From contig NZ_JONR01000030.1 in assembly GCF_000711955.1 (NCBI RefSeq), forward strand, positions 3,945-67,944: a DNA stretch of 64,000 nt, given 5' to 3'. A program made the translations under genes and the position numbers. Below are positions 9,171 through 18,933 of the stretch, piece by piece. The stretch's first letter is position 1, and the number at the start of each line of letters is the position of its first letter. This DNA comes from Nevskia soli DSM 19509. GTDB lineage: Bacteria > Pseudomonadota > Gammaproteobacteria > Nevskiales > Nevskiaceae. The notes under the pieces are model-generated. The model saw nothing but the letters and a program-made list of their open reading frames with translations. It was not told the DNA's origin and made no database searches.

Positions 9171-9323
9171 GATAGCCCCCACCCCAATTGATATTTGTGC
9201 AACCCCTGACTCGAATCATCCCAGCATCACCCGGATCAGGCAACTTTGGCTGCGCACCGGGTCACAATAGCCGGCCCGGATTGCATCCTTTACATTGTCC
9301 GACTACCTGAAAAATCCGCCTCC

Positions 9324-10097
9324 ATGAAAATCGCCACCTGGAATGTGAACTCGCTCAAGGTCCGTCTGCCGCAACTGCTCGACTGGCTGCGCGACAACCC
9401 GGTGGACGTCATCGGCATCCAGGAAACCAAGCTCACCAACGAAGCCTTCCCGGCCGCGGAAATCGAGGCGGCAGGCTGGTACTGCGCCCATAACGGCCAG
9501 AAGACCTACAACGGCGTGGCCCTGCTGGCCCGTGAGCCGCTGGCCGAGGTCAGCCGCGACCTGCCGGGCTTCGACGACGAACAGAAGCGCGTCATCGCCG
9601 CCACCGTGAACGGGGTGCGCGTGGTCAACCTCTACGTCCCCAACGGCCAGGCCGTGGGCTCCGACAAATATGCCTACAAGCTGCGCTGGCTCGAAGCCCT
9701 GCACGGTTATCTGCGCGCCGAGCTGGCGGCCCATCCGCGCCTGGCGGTGACCGGCGACTACAACATCGCCCCCGCCGACGAGGATGTGCATGATCCCGCC
9801 GCCTGGGCCGGCCAGGTGCTGTGCAGCGAACCGGAGCGCGCCGCCTTCCAGGGCTTGCTGGGGCTGGGGCTGAAGGACAGTTTCAGGCTGTTCCCGCAGG
9901 AACCGCAGAGCTTTTCCTGGTGGGACTACCGCCAGGCGGGTTTCCGTCGCAACCTGGGCCTGCGCATCGATCACGTGCTGGCCTCGACGGCTCTGGCGCA
10001 GGATTGCCGCAATTGTGTGATCGATGTCACCCCACGGCGTAATGACCGCCCATCGGACCATACGCCCGTTACGGCGGAGTTCACCCCTAAAACGTGA
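9324..10097 (+). CDS. xthA: Exodeoxyribonuclease III
   Basis: This 257-residue protein is a full-length ExoIII/AP endonuclease. Visible motifs are [25 protein letters not shown] (catalytic Glu), [15 protein letters not shown] (Asp/Asn pair), LRIDHVLAS and SDHTPV (catalytic His). It repairs abasic and 3'-blocked DNA ends in the cytoplasm. The ATG was chosen because the conserved MKIATWN N-terminus starts there; an open frame runs upstream but carries no family sequence. An HD-domain gene starts 46 nt downstream. Confidence 0.96.
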   Translation: MKIATWNVNSLKVRLPQLLDWLRDNPVDVIGIQETKLTNEAFPAAEIEAAGWYCAHNGQKTYNGVALLAREPLAEVSRDLPGFDDEQKRVIAATVNGVRVVNLYVPNGQAVGSDKYAYKLRWLEALHGYLRAELAAHPRLAVTGDYNIAPADEDVHDPAAWAGQVLCSEPERAAFQGLLGLGLKDSFRLFPQEPQSFSWWDYRQAGFRRNLGLRIDHVLASTALAQDCRNCVIDVTPRRNDRPSDHTPVTAEFTPKT

Positions 10098-10143
10098 TGT
10101 GGCTCACAGTAGCCGCCTTGCACCACCGGTGCGCAGCTCTAAT

Positions 10144-11187
10144 ATGTGGGGCATGCGTCACAGTACTTTCATCTCGCCAGGCATGCCTGTCCCCCATCGC
10201 CGTAATCACTACGATGTGACCGACCGCGTCTGTATTTCCCACCCGGCGGAGGTCTGCGCCGCGGTGGGCGCGATTTTGCAGGCGCGCTACCCGGGCATCG
10301 ATCTCAAGCCGCTGGATCACGCCTTCACCACCTTCGGCGAGCTCTATGCCGGCTGGCTCCCGGGCTATTTCGGCTGCGACACCTGGTACCACGATGCGCA
10401 GCACAGCCTGGATTGCGCCCTGGCCATGGCGCGCCTGCTCGACGGCCATGACCGCAGCGTCGCGGCGGGCAGTCGGCTGGGCCCGCGCCGCGCGGTGCTG
10501 GGGGTGGTCATCGCCCTGTTCCATGACGCCGGCTACATCCGCCACGCCGGCGACGCGGCCAGCAACGGCGCCGAGTTCACCCTGACCCACGTCAAGCGCA
10601 GCGCCGAATTCCTCATGCACTACCTGCCGCAGATCGGCTATGCCGCGGAAGCCGACCTCGCCAGCCGGGTAGTGCACTTCACCGGCTACGAGATCGCGCT
10701 CGACCGCATCGATGTGCCGCATCCGCACGATCGCATGCTGGGCTTCCTGCTCGGGACCGCCGACGTGCTGGCCCAGACGGCGGATCGCTGTTACCTGGAG
10801 AAGTGCCGCGATTACCTGTACCGCGAATTCGAGTTCTGCGGACTGGCCGGAATACGCAAGGAAGGCGGCCCGACACCGATCTACAGCTCGGTCACCGAAC
10901 TGCTGGAACGTACTCCGGACTACAACCACAAGCTTTGGCAAGAGCGCCTCGACGGGTACTTCGGCGGCGCTTACCGCTACCTGGAAGCACACTTCGGCGG
11001 CCGTAACCCGTACCGCGAAAACGTGCAGGCCAACCTGGCGCGCATCGGCGCCATGATCGAGAACGGTTCCTTCGAGGGCTTGCGGCTGCGGCCGCACGTA
11101 GTGGGGGCAGCGGAGTTGCGCGCCATTCTCGGCCGCGCGCAACAGGCGCGGCCGAGACAGCCCTCGTCGCGAGCCCGGGCGGCCTGA
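10144..11187 (+). CDS. HD-domain metal-dependent phosphohydrolase (PDE-like)
   Basis: The 347-residue protein carries a His/Asp metal-site pattern like that of cyclic-nucleotide phosphodiesterases: WYHDAQHSLDCALAMARLL (about residues 81-99), then ALFHDAGYIRH (His127-Asp128) and a later VVHFTGYEIAL with a conserved Asp in LGTADVLAQTAD. It probably hydrolyses a phosphoester such as a nucleotide second messenger, but the substrate cannot be told from sequence. The start is the first ATG after xthA with a plausible position; ATG at 10153 is an alternative. Confidence 0.78.
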   Translation: MWGMRHSTFISPGMPVPHRRNHYDVTDRVCISHPAEVCAAVGAILQARYPGIDLKPLDHAFTTFGELYAGWLPGYFGCDTWYHDAQHSLDCALAMARLLDGHDRSVAAGSRLGPRRAVLGVVIALFHDAGYIRHAGDAASNGAEFTLTHVKRSAEFLMHYLPQIGYAAEADLASRVVHFTGYEIALDRIDVPHPHDRMLGFLLGTADVLAQTADRCYLEKCRDYLYREFEFCGLAGIRKEGGPTPIYSSVTELLERTPDYNHKLWQERLDGYFGGAYRYLEAHFGGRNPYRENVQANLARIGAMIENGSFEGLRLRPHVVGAAELRAILGRAQQARPRQPSSRARAA

Positions 11188-11218
11188 AACGGGGCTGGCG
11201 CGCCGCTCCTCCAGGCCA

Positions 11219-12937
11219 TTACCTGGCGTTCTTCAGCACCACCCGCGCGGTGCCCACGCCGCGCGGATCCGCCGCGGCCTGCAAGGTGCCCTGCGCCGGC
11301 CGCCACAGCACTGCCTGCATGTTGCCGAAGCTGCTGCTCAGGGCATCCAGCTTGTAGCCCATCCCGGCCAGCGCGGCCTGCGCTTGCTCGTCGAAGGCGC
11401 CCTTCTCGAACTGCACCTGGTCCGGCAGATACTGCATGTGATAACGCGGATCGGAGACGATGGCCTGGGCATCGGCGCCGCGGAAGAAATCGAGCATGCC
11501 GAGCAGGACCATGGTCAGGATGCGGCTGCCGCCCGGGGTACCGACCACCAACACGCCCTTGGGACCTTCGACGAAGCTCGGCGTCATGGTCGACAGCGGC
11601 CGCTTGCCCGGGGCGACGGCATTGGCCGATGAGCCGATCAGGCCGAAGGCGTTGGAGTCGGTGGTGCTGGCGGCGAAATCATCCATCTCGTCGTTGATGA
11701 ATACGCCGGTGCCCGGCGCCAGGAAAGCCGAGCCGAAGATCAGGTTGACGGTGACGGTGGCGGCGACGCGGTTGCCCTCGCCGTCGATGATCGAATAATG
11801 CGTGGTGTCGACGCCCTCCTTGGCGGCCCGCTTCGGCTGCCCCGGCGCCGGCAGGTCGACGCTCGGCGTGGCGTGATCGTGCTGGATCGATTTCGCCAGG
11901 GCGCGGCCGTACTCGGGGGAGACCAGGCGCTGCAGGGGCATCTCGATGTAGTCGGGATCGCCGAGGTAGGTGGCGCGATCTCGGTAGGCACGGCGCATCG
12001 CTTCGATCACCAGTTGCTGCGAATGCACGCCGTTGTTGCCGGTCCAGCCCAGCACCGACAACTGGTTGAACATCTCGGCGAGGCCGACGCCGCCCGCCGA
12101 CGGCGGCGGGGCGGTGACGATGCGGTAATCCTTGAAGCGCACCACTACCGGCTTGCGCTCCGGCGCCGTGTAGCCCGCCAGGTCCTGCAGGGTCCAGATG
12201 CCGCCGCCGGCGCGGACGCCGTCCACCAGTTGCTGCGCGGTCGCGCCCTTATAGAAGCCGTCGCGGCCCTGGTCGGCCAGGCGTTGCAGCGTGTCCGCCA
12301 GATCCGGCTGGCGCAGCAGCGCGCCTTCCGCCAAGGCCTTGCCGTCCGGCAGCAGCAGGGCCCGCGCCGCGGGCGACAGGCGCTTTGATTCCATCACGAT
12401 GAACTTGGCGAAGCGCGCATCCAGCGGAAAGCCCTCGCGGGCCAGCCGGATCGCCGGCGCCAGGTCGCGCGCCAGCCCGAGCTTGCCGTAGCGCGCGGCG
12501 ATGTGATCCAGCGCCGCCGGCGTACCCGGAATGCCGCCGGCGATCGGCCCGTTGCGCGACAGGTCGGCGATGGCATGCCCCTGCGCGTCCTGGTACATCT
12601 CGCGGCTCGCCGCCTGCGGCGCCATCTCACGGCCGTCGACCATGGTCTCGAAACGGTCCCGCTCCCGGTGCAGCAGCCAGAAGCCGCCGCCGCCGATGCC
12701 GGAGCTGTACGGCTCCACCACGCCCAGCGCCGCGCTGACCGCCACCGCCGCGTCGAAGGCGTTCCCGCCCTGTTGCAGGATTTCGATGCCGGCGTCGGTC
12801 GCCAGGGGATGCGCGCTGGCCACCGCGAAGCCGGGCGGCTTGCCCGCTGCCTGCGCGGAAAACGCCAGGACCATGAAGAGGCCGGCGGCCAGCGTGCGGC
12901 CGTACGATGCGTTGCGGGATTCCAGCGGTGCATCCAT
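11219..12937 (-). CDS. ggt: Gamma-glutamyltransferase (periplasmic)
   Basis: This 572-residue protein has an N-terminal signal peptide (LAAGLFMVLAFSAQA). It has the full Ntn-hydrolase proenzyme layout: a large-subunit start (ASAHPLATDAGIEILQQGGN), a self-cleavage site with the catalytic Thr in GVDTTHYSIID, and the substrate loops GTGVFINDEMDDF, PLSTMTPS and GTPGGSRI. It cleaves gamma-glutamyl compounds such as glutathione in the periplasm. The ATG chosen places the signal peptide correctly; the frame is open 22 codons further into a palindromic repeat and those codons are not expected to be coding. Confidence 0.94.
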   Translation of the reverse strand: MDAPLESRNASYGRTLAAGLFMVLAFSAQAAGKPPGFAVASAHPLATDAGIEILQQGGNAFDAAVAVSAALGVVEPYSSGIGGGGFWLLHRERDRFETMVDGREMAPQAASREMYQDAQGHAIADLSRNGPIAGGIPGTPAALDHIAARYGKLGLARDLAPAIRLAREGFPLDARFAKFIVMESKRLSPAARALLLPDGKALAEGALLRQPDLADTLQRLADQGRDGFYKGATAQQLVDGVRAGGGIWTLQDLAGYTAPERKPVVVRFKDYRIVTAPPPSAGGVGLAEMFNQLSVLGWTGNNGVHSQQLVIEAMRRAYRDRATYLGDPDYIEMPLQRLVSPEYGRALAKSIQHDHATPSVDLPAPGQPKRAAKEGVDTTHYSIIDGEGNRVAATVTVNLIFGSAFLAPGTGVFINDEMDDFAASTTDSNAFGLIGSSANAVAPGKRPLSTMTPSFVEGPKGVLVVGTPGGSRILTMVLLGMLDFFRGADAQAIVSDPRYHMQYLPDQVQFEKGAFDEQAQAALAGMGYKLDALSSSFGNMQAVLWRPAQGTLQAAADPRGVGTARVVLKNAR

Positions 12938-12972
12938 GCGAATCGTTTTCCTTGGCAAGGCCGGCTCAGGAG

Positions 12973-13017
12973 CTGATAGCGCCAATTTGATCGCTGCGAT
13001 CAAATTGGCGCTATCAG
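12973..13017. repeat. Perfect 21-bp stem palindrome, short form of the 19-kb element
   Basis: Positions 12973-12993 are perfectly complementary to 12997-13017, with a 3-nt loop (CTG). The arms (ending in CCAATTTGATCGCTGCG) clearly match the ends of the larger element at 18934-19198, and the downstream flank CAGGCCCT is shared too. It looks like a solo or collapsed copy of that family. It lies between the ferredoxin gene and ggt, where it may also act as a bidirectional terminator, but there is no U-run on either side. Confidence 0.8.
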
Positions 13018-13060
13018 GCCCTTATTCAACGTGCCAGGCACGCGAAACGGCAATACGGGT

Positions 13061-13621
<561 letters not shown>

Positions 13622-15334
13622 TCAGCGCAATTCGCGCCGCAGTATCTTGCCCACCGGCGACTTCGGCAAACCGTCCCGGAACTCGATCAGCTTCGGCACC
13701 TTGTACCCGGTGAGATTATGCTTGCAATGCTCCCGCAGGATCTCGACGGTGAGATTCGGATCCTTCTTGACCACGAACACCTTCACCGCCTCGCCGGTCT
13801 TGGCATCGGGCACGCCGATGCACGCCACTTCCATCACGCCGGGATGCAGCGCCACCACGTTCTCGATCTCGTTCGGATAGACGTTGAAGCCGGACACCAG
13901 GATCATGTCCTTCTTGCGGTCGACGATCTTGAAGTAGCCCTTCTCGTCCATCACGGCGATGTCGCCGGTGCGCAGGTAGCCGTCCGCGGTGAAGCTCTTG
14001 GCGTTCTCCTCCGGCTTGTTCCAGTAGCCGCGCATCACCTGCGGACCCTTCACGCAGAGTTCGCCGGGCTTGCCGATCTCCACCACCTTGTCGTCGTCAT
14101 CGCGCAGCGAGACATACGTCGAAGGCAGCGGAATGCCGATGCTGCCGTTCCACTCGGGCTTGTCCAGCGGCGAGAAGCACACGCCGGGCGAGGTCTCGCT
14201 GAGGCCGTAGCCTTCGGTAAGGGCGACGCCGGTGACTTTCTGCCACTTCTCCGCCACCGCCTGCTGCACGGCGGCGCCGCCGCCGACGGTGAATTTGAGC
14301 GCCTTGAAGTCCACCTCGGCGAAGCCGGGTGTGTTGAGCAGGCCGTTGAACAGGGTGTTGACGCCGGTGAAGGCGGTGAGCTTCGACGCGGCCAGTTCCT
14401 TGACGAAGCCGGGCATGTCGCGCGGATTGGCGATGAGGATGTTCTTGCCGCCGACGCGCAGGAACAGCAGGCAATTCACCGTCAGCGCGAAGATGTGGTA
14501 CAGCGGCAGGGCGGTGACGACGATGTCCTTGCCCTCGTTCAGCATCGGCCCGATCCAGGCGTGCATCTGCACCAGGTTGGAGACCATGTTGCCGTGGGTC
14601 AGGGTGGCGCCCTTGGACAGGCCGGTGGTGCCGCCGGTGTACTGCAGGAAGGCCACGTCCTCGTGCGTCAGGGTGACGCGGTGATAAGGCTGCGCCTTGC
14701 CGCGCGCCAGGGCGGTGCGGAACGGCACGGTACCCGGAATGTTCCAGGCCGGCACCATCTTCTTCACCCGCTTCACGGCGAAGTTGGTGATGAGGCCCTT
14801 GGGGAAGCCGAACAGATCCCCCACCTGGGTGGTGATGACGGCTTCCAGCGGCACCTTGTCGATCACTTCCTGCAGGGTGATGGCGACGTTTTCGATGATG
14901 ACGATGGCGCGCGCCGCCGAGTCCTTCAGCTGGTGCTCCAGCTCGCGCGGGGTGTAGAGCGGATTGACGTTGACCACCACCATGCCGGCGCGCAGTACGC
15001 CGAACACCGCGACGGGGTATTGCAGCAGGTTGGGCATCATCAGGGCGACGCGGTCGCCCTTGTTCAGGCCCAGCACGTTCTGCAGGTAGGAAGCGAAGTC
15101 CTGCGACAGGCGGTCGATGTCGTCGTAGCTGAGGCACACGCCCATGTTTTCAAAGGCGGGCAGCTCGCGGAACTTGTCGCAGCTGGCTTCCAGCACCTGG
15201 GCCAGCGAAGCATAGGCGCTGGAATCGATGTCCGAGGGTACGCCCTTCATGTACCCGCCCAGCCAGATGCGCTCACCTTCGGCTTGATTCACCTTGCTCT
15301 CCCCACCATCGGCTGGATTTGTTGGATTCGGCAT
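13622..15334 (-). CDS. fadD: Long-chain fatty acid--CoA ligase
   Basis: The 570-residue protein has the complete ANL-superfamily signature set: the P-loop [18 protein letters not shown], the A5 motif [50 protein letters not shown] and the C-terminal catalytic Lys in [11 protein letters not shown]. It activates fatty acids to acyl-CoA for beta-oxidation or lipid synthesis at the inner membrane. The annotated start is an ATG. A GTG 14 codons later (15292) has a good GGAGAG site and is equally likely. The gene is not in an obvious operon. Confidence 0.92.
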   Translation of the reverse strand: MPNPTNPADGGESKVNQAEGERIWLGGYMKGVPSDIDSSAYASLAQVLEASCDKFRELPAFENMGVCLSYDDIDRLSQDFASYLQNVLGLNKGDRVALMMPNLLQYPVAVFGVLRAGMVVVNVNPLYTPRELEHQLKDSAARAIVIIENVAITLQEVIDKVPLEAVITTQVGDLFGFPKGLITNFAVKRVKKMVPAWNIPGTVPFRTALARGKAQPYHRVTLTHEDVAFLQYTGGTTGLSKGATLTHGNMVSNLVQMHAWIGPMLNEGKDIVVTALPLYHIFALTVNCLLFLRVGGKNILIANPRDMPGFVKELAASKLTAFTGVNTLFNGLLNTPGFAEVDFKALKFTVGGGAAVQQAVAEKWQKVTGVALTEGYGLSETSPGVCFSPLDKPEWNGSIGIPLPSTYVSLRDDDDKVVEIGKPGELCVKGPQVMRGYWNKPEENAKSFTADGYLRTGDIAVMDEKGYFKIVDRKKDMILVSGFNVYPNEIENVVALHPGVMEVACIGVPDAKTGEAVKVFVVKKDPNLTVEILREHCKHNLTGYKVPKLIEFRDGLPKSPVGKILRRELR

Positions 15335-15481
15335 GCCCCGCGCAGCGCCGTTGGTGCGCGGTTGTGGCTGGTTTTTGAATGTCTCGGATTATAGGGAAAA
15401 AGCGCCGGGGCACTAGTCCCCATTCACGTCGACAACGAAGCAGCCCGGCAAGCACGCAGTGCCGGCCGGGCTCCTTTCCTG

Positions 15482-16879
15482 CTAGGAGCTTCCCTGGCCG
15501 CCGTCCCGCAACAGCCAGTCGCGCAGGCTGGGTGCCGGCACGCTGCCGGCCCGGTTCTCCAGCTCGCGGACATAGGCCAGCACCTGCCGGTCCTGCGGGC
15601 CGTGGGCGAGCGACTCCGGCGCATCGCCGCGCGACCACAGCCACAGCTGGGTCACGCTGTAGGACGCCAGGTCCCGGGCCGGCAGCAGCTTGCGGCCCGG
15701 CTGCACCTCGGCCAGCACGTCCCGCAGCAGCAGGCCCTTGACGGTGCGCTCCAGATGTTCGCCCGGCACCGCCAGCTGGCGCCGCAGCTCCTCGAAACCC
15801 AGCGGCGCCTCCCCCGCCAGGAAGCGCCGGCCGACCTGGGCCATCAGGCGCAGAGCCAGGAACTCCGACTCCCGGCTCGACGGCGGCGCCGGCTCGGCGG
15901 TGCCGGGCAGGAAGCTGGGATATTGCACATAGAAGGCCAGGCGACAGCCCATCAGGATGATCAGCCAGCCGACGTAGATCCACAACAGCAGCACGATGAT
16001 GATGGCGAAGCCGGAATAGATCGCCTTGTAGTTGGCATTGGCGACGAAGGTGGCGAAGGCGACGCTGGCGCTCTGCCAGACCAGGCCGCCGAACAGGCCG
16101 CCGATGGCCGCCGCCCTCATCTGCACCCGGGTGTTGGGGATGTAGGCGTAGACGAAGCCGAGCACGCCAATGATCAGCAGATAGGGCACCATCTTGGTCA
16201 GGAACAGGATGACGGCGCCGAAGGGCTCGATCGCCATCACGTCCATCACCATGTGGTTGCTGCGCGCCGAGGCGGTCAGGCCGATGGCGGCAAACACCAC
16301 CATGGGGCCGATCAGCAACACCACGAGGTATTCACTGAAGCGCTTGCTGAAGCCGCGGCTGCCGCCGATCTTCCAGATGAAATTGAAACTGCCCTCGACC
16401 TTGGTGATCATCGACACGGCGGTGTAGATCAGCATGACCACACCGAGGAAGCCCAGCACGCCGACCTGCATGTTGTCGACAAAGCCGATCAGGTGCTGCG
16501 AGATCACCGCCGCCTGGTCGCCCAACGGGCGCAGCAGCTGCTCCAGCACCGGCTCCATGCTGTCATGCACCCCCAGGGCTTTGAGCACGGAGAAAGCCAG
16601 GGCCAGCAGGGGGGCCAGAGACAGCAGGGTGGTATAGACCAGGCTCATCGCGCGCAGCGAGATCTCGCCCTCCGCCATGTCCCGCGCCAGGGCCATGGCG
16701 TAGCGCGACACGTGCAGGGCGTAGCGGCCGAGGCGCGAGCCCGGCTCGGTGGTCCACACCCACTGGTGCAGGCGCTGGTAATACGCGTTGGAAATCAAGG
16801 CGTCGCTCCTGGCGTGCCCCGATTGTCGCGGCGCGGGCCGGCGCTGTCCATGCGGCGGCCGCGGCGTGCCGAAACCCAT
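15482..16879 (-). CDS. YihY/BrkB-family inner-membrane protein
   Basis: This protein of about 465 residues has the six-helix UPF0761/YihY core (LRAMSLVYTTLLSLAPLLAL, then VGVLGFLGVVMLIYTAVSM and IVLLLWIYVGWLIILMGCRL), followed by a winged-helix-like cytoplasmic tail. E. coli YihY was once misnamed RNase BN; no nuclease activity is implied. The role of the family is unresolved, with transport or membrane biogenesis proposed. The start is uncertain: ATG at 16879, or a TTG nearer the core at LISNAYYQRL. The frame stays open to 17017 but that extension is low-complexity. Confidence 0.85.
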   Translation of the reverse strand: MGFGTPRPPHGQRRPAPRQSGHARSDALISNAYYQRLHQWVWTTEPGSRLGRYALHVSRYAMALARDMAEGEISLRAMSLVYTTLLSLAPLLALAFSVLKALGVHDSMEPVLEQLLRPLGDQAAVISQHLIGFVDNMQVGVLGFLGVVMLIYTAVSMITKVEGSFNFIWKIGGSRGFSKRFSEYLVVLLIGPMVVFAAIGLTASARSNHMVMDVMAIEPFGAVILFLTKMVPYLLIIGVLGFVYAYIPNTRVQMRAAAIGGLFGGLVWQSASVAFATFVANANYKAIYSGFAIIIVLLLWIYVGWLIILMGCRLAFYVQYPSFLPGTAEPAPPSSRESEFLALRLMAQVGRRFLAGEAPLGFEELRRQLAVPGEHLERTVKGLLLRDVLAEVQPGRKLLPARDLASYSVTQLWLWSRGDAPESLAHGPQDRQVLAYVRELENRAGSVPAPSLRDWLLRDGGQGSS

Positions 16880-17128
16880 GGCGGCGGTCGTCGGCGCAGC
16901 CGGGGGAAGAGTTGCTCTTGCGCGACCAAGCAGTAGTACCAAATGGTACGAAAAATGTACCGATTCGCCTGAAACACACCCGGTCCGTACTTCAGGGCGG
17001 GGATTACCGCCACTCAAACACCCTTATGCCATCTATTAATTGCATAAGTGATTAAATTTTCATTACTTTTCGACATTTACACCACGCACTGTCTTGGTGC
17101 CGTTCGTCGGCCGACCTTTCCCCTGCCT

Positions 17129-17156
17129 TGACATGAATCCCCCGGCAGCTATGATG
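17129..17156 (+). promoter_or_regulatory. Sigma-70 promoter of the phasin gene
   Basis: A perfect -35 box TTGACA (17129-17134) and a near-perfect -10 box TATGAT (17151-17156) are separated by 16 nt. They lie about 75 nt before the phasin start codon and are the strongest canonical promoter in the window, consistent with abundant phasin expression. Confidence 0.8.
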
Positions 17157-17166
17157 CATTGCACCA

Positions 17167-17185
17167 TTTGTTGCGTTGCAGCAAA
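17167..17185. promoter_or_regulatory. Candidate operator downstream of the phasin -10
   Basis: TTTGTTGCGTTGCAGCAAA is an imperfect palindrome of the form TTTGyTGCnnnGCArCAAA, starting 11 nt after the -10 box. TGC/GCA-rich sites at this position are used by PhaR-type repressors of phasin genes. That PhaR acts here is an inference; no phaR is in the window. Confidence 0.45.
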
Positions 17186-17231
17186 CGGTGTCGCCCGCCA
17201 AGTTCAACCGCCATTTGTGGAGTAGATAAAA

Positions 17232-17687
17232 ATGAGTCTTCAGACTGTTGTCGATGATGTGAAGGGTCGCGTCGAGACGCTGACCACCCAGGGGCAGAAG
17301 GTCGCGCAGATCTCGCTGGACACCCTGAAGCAGAGCGGCGAAATCGTCGCCGACAAATTCCAGACCCTGGTCAAGACCGAATCCGCCGCCGCCAAGGAAC
17401 TGTACACCGTCACCAAGCTGAGCTTCGACAAGGCCATCGCCGACGGCTTCAAGGCCTTCACCGCCGCGCCGATCAGCTACCTGCCGCCGAAGGACAAGTT
17501 CATCACCGTGTACACCGACACCGTGACTCTGGTCAGCGCCACCGGCGACGAGCTGTACAAGACCTTCAAGACCGGCTTCAGCAGCATCCAGGCCGAGCTG
17601 AAGGGCGAAGCCGCCCCGGTGAAGAAGGTCAAGGCCGCCGCCAAGAAGGCGACCGGCGCCGCGAAGAAGGCCGCCAAGGCCGTCTAA
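17232..17687 (+). CDS. Phasin-family granule-associated protein
   Basis: This 151-residue protein is helical and amphipathic throughout (about residues 1-125) with the phasin 2 pattern (LKQSGEIVADKFQTLVKTES) and a Lys/Ala-rich tail (KKVKAAAKKATGAAKKAAKA) like those that bind DNA or granule surfaces in PhaF-type phasins. It should coat polyhydroxyalkanoate granules. A GTGGAG ribosome site and a near-consensus promoter precede it. No PHA synthase gene is nearby. Confidence 0.85.
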   Translation: MSLQTVVDDVKGRVETLTTQGQKVAQISLDTLKQSGEIVADKFQTLVKTESAAAKELYTVTKLSFDKAIADGFKAFTAAPISYLPPKDKFITVYTDTVTLVSATGDELYKTFKTGFSSIQAELKGEAAPVKKVKAAAKKATGAAKKAAKAV

Positions 17688-17719
17688 CGACGCATTGCCG
17701 GCGCAAGCCGAAGATGACC

Positions 17720-17757
17720 GGGGGCTGCGGCGCAACAGCGTCGTGGCCCCTTTTACG
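17720..17757 (+). terminator. Possible terminator after the phasin gene
   Basis: GGGGC and GCCCC arms enclose a partly paired inner region and are followed by TTTTA on the plus strand, about 35 nt past the phasin stop. The stem is interrupted, so the call is tentative. Confidence 0.4.
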
Positions 17758-17815
17758 TAGGGCCGGATTGCCGCTTGATCGAAGCACCCGGCCGAGGATC
17801 ACAGGATCCGAAGAC

Positions 17816-18106
17816 ATGAAACTATCCGCCAAGCTGCCCCTCGGGAGAGTACACGTGGAACATCTGCTGGAGCGCGCCATCGACAGCGTCGGCCAGATCG
17901 CGATGCACGAGGCCGGCGCGCTGGACAATCACCTGCTCGCCCTGCGCGAGCGCTGGGCCGTGGCGCGCAAGGCGCGCGGCGTCGGCGAGCTGTTGCGCGA
18001 CCAGATCGACCTGCTGCCGGCGACCCGCCTGCGCCTGGCCGAAGACCATGAGCTGCGCCTGAAGCTGTGGCGCGGCCTGGCGCGCCGCTTCAACAACGCG
18101 GCCTAG
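17816..18106 (+). CDS. Small conserved-looking protein, unknown
   Basis: This 96-residue, Arg/Leu/Ala-rich, probably all-helical protein (HLLERAIDSVGQIAMHEAGA) has no membrane segment or signal. It follows the phasin gene and converges with the next gene, the two sharing 4 nt at their stop codons. A GTG start at 17852 region (VEHLLERAI) is an alternative. I do not recognise the family; an association with the granule protein is possible only by proximity. Confidence 0.55.
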   Translation: MKLSAKLPLGRVHVEHLLERAIDSVGQIAMHEAGALDNHLLALRERWAVARKARGVGELLRDQIDLLPATRLRLAEDHELRLKLWRGLARRFNNAA

Positions 18107-18495
18107 TCGTTCGTTTCATCCGCGGCCGGCAGCGCCGTCGGCTCCCCCACCTGCTGCTTCCTTCCCTTCGCCGCCGCGCGCGACCTCGACTTGGCCGCGG
18201 CGCCGCGCGCCCTGGCGCGCTTCTTCGGGGCGGCCGCCTCCGCTTCCTCCGGCTCCGGCGACATGCCGGGCGCGCGCGCCTTGGCCGCCGCCACGAACTT
18301 CTTCCAGGCGCCGCTGTTGCGGATGGTCTGCAGGTTGTCCTTGACGAAACTGGCCGGGTCGAAGCTTTCGCTTGCCGCACCCAGCTTCTCACGCAGGAAC
18401 TGCAGTATGTCCTCCTGCAGTCCGGCCACATCCGGCAACCCGAGGAAGCGGCGCAGCTCTTCGGGCTTCACGTCGATTTCGATCTTGATCTGCAT
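18103..18495 (-). CDS. DUF6489-like small protein
   Basis: The 130-residue protein opens with MQIKIEIDVKPEELRRFLG and continues LPDVAGLQEDILQFLREKL, a pattern I associate with DUF6489 proteins found near phasins. A predicted helical middle (KNSGAW-like region) follows, then a long basic Ala/Arg/Lys tail. The tail resembles that of the phasin and could bind nucleic acid or granules. It is convergent with and overlaps the upstream small gene by 4 nt. The family name is from memory and moderately certain. Confidence 0.65.
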   Translation of the reverse strand: MQIKIEIDVKPEELRRFLGLPDVAGLQEDILQFLREKLGAASESFDPASFVKDNLQTIRNSGAWKKFVAAAKARAPGMSPEPEEAEAAAPKKRARARGAAAKSRSRAAAKGRKQQVGEPTALPAADETND

Positions 18496-18527
18496 GGCAA
18501 GCTCCCGTTCCCGGTTGGGGAATTGAT

Positions 18528-18908
18528 TCAAGCGGCGAGGAAGAACAGCCAGAAGGTGCACACCATGCCGCCGATCCAGGCCACGGAGCGCAGGTGCGCC
18601 GCGTCGGCCAGGTACAGGATCAGATAGACCACGCGGAAGCCGATGAAGCTCAGCGCCAGGGTATCGATCCGCCCCTGCGGCGCATGCGCCAGCTGGGCGA
18701 TGATCACCGCCGCGGCAAAAATGGGGAATACTTCGAAGCCGTTGAGCTGGGCCCAGTGGGCACGCTTGGCCCAACCCTGCTGCTTCTCCAGCCATTCACG
18801 CGGAGCGTGGTTGGCCTTTGGCGGCATGCGCCCGCCCATCTTGGCCAGGCCGGTGGCGAGGTAGATCAGGGCGGCAGCCGCGGCCACGCACCAGAAGGCG
18901 ATTGTCAT
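18528..18908 (-). CDS. MAPEG-family membrane protein
   Basis: This 126-residue protein has four hydrophobic segments and the MAPEG core pattern: an N-terminal helix, then WAKRAHWAQLNGFEVFPIFA with the conserved Arg-x-x-x-Asn-x-x-Glu region, and a C-terminal pair of helices (FRVVYLILYLAD). The family includes membrane glutathione transferases and related enzymes; the substrate is unknown. A strong GGAGGAA ribosome site precedes the ATG. The gene is 33 nt upstream of the DUF6489-like gene and probably co-transcribed. Confidence 0.88.
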   Translation of the reverse strand: MTIAFWCVAAAAALIYLATGLAKMGGRMPPKANHAPREWLEKQQGWAKRAHWAQLNGFEVFPIFAAAVIIAQLAHAPQGRIDTLALSFIGFRVVYLILYLADAAHLRSVAWIGGMVCTFWLFFLAA

Positions 18909-18933
18909 TTTTTATTTCCTCCGAACCGACAAT

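Noticed and set aside
12973..13017. Palindrome read as a plain terminator of the ferredoxin gene
   Set aside because: No U-run on either strand and clear similarity to the ends of the 18.9-kb element, so it is better seen as a repeat copy.
13718..15394. 558-codon open frame antisense to fadD
   Set aside because: Low-complexity His/Asp/Gly/Val composition typical of an antisense frame; fadD on the other strand has all catalytic motifs.
15602..16936. 444-codon plus-strand frame opposite the YihY gene
   Set aside because: His/Gln/Asp-rich shadow without recognisable domain or ribosome site.
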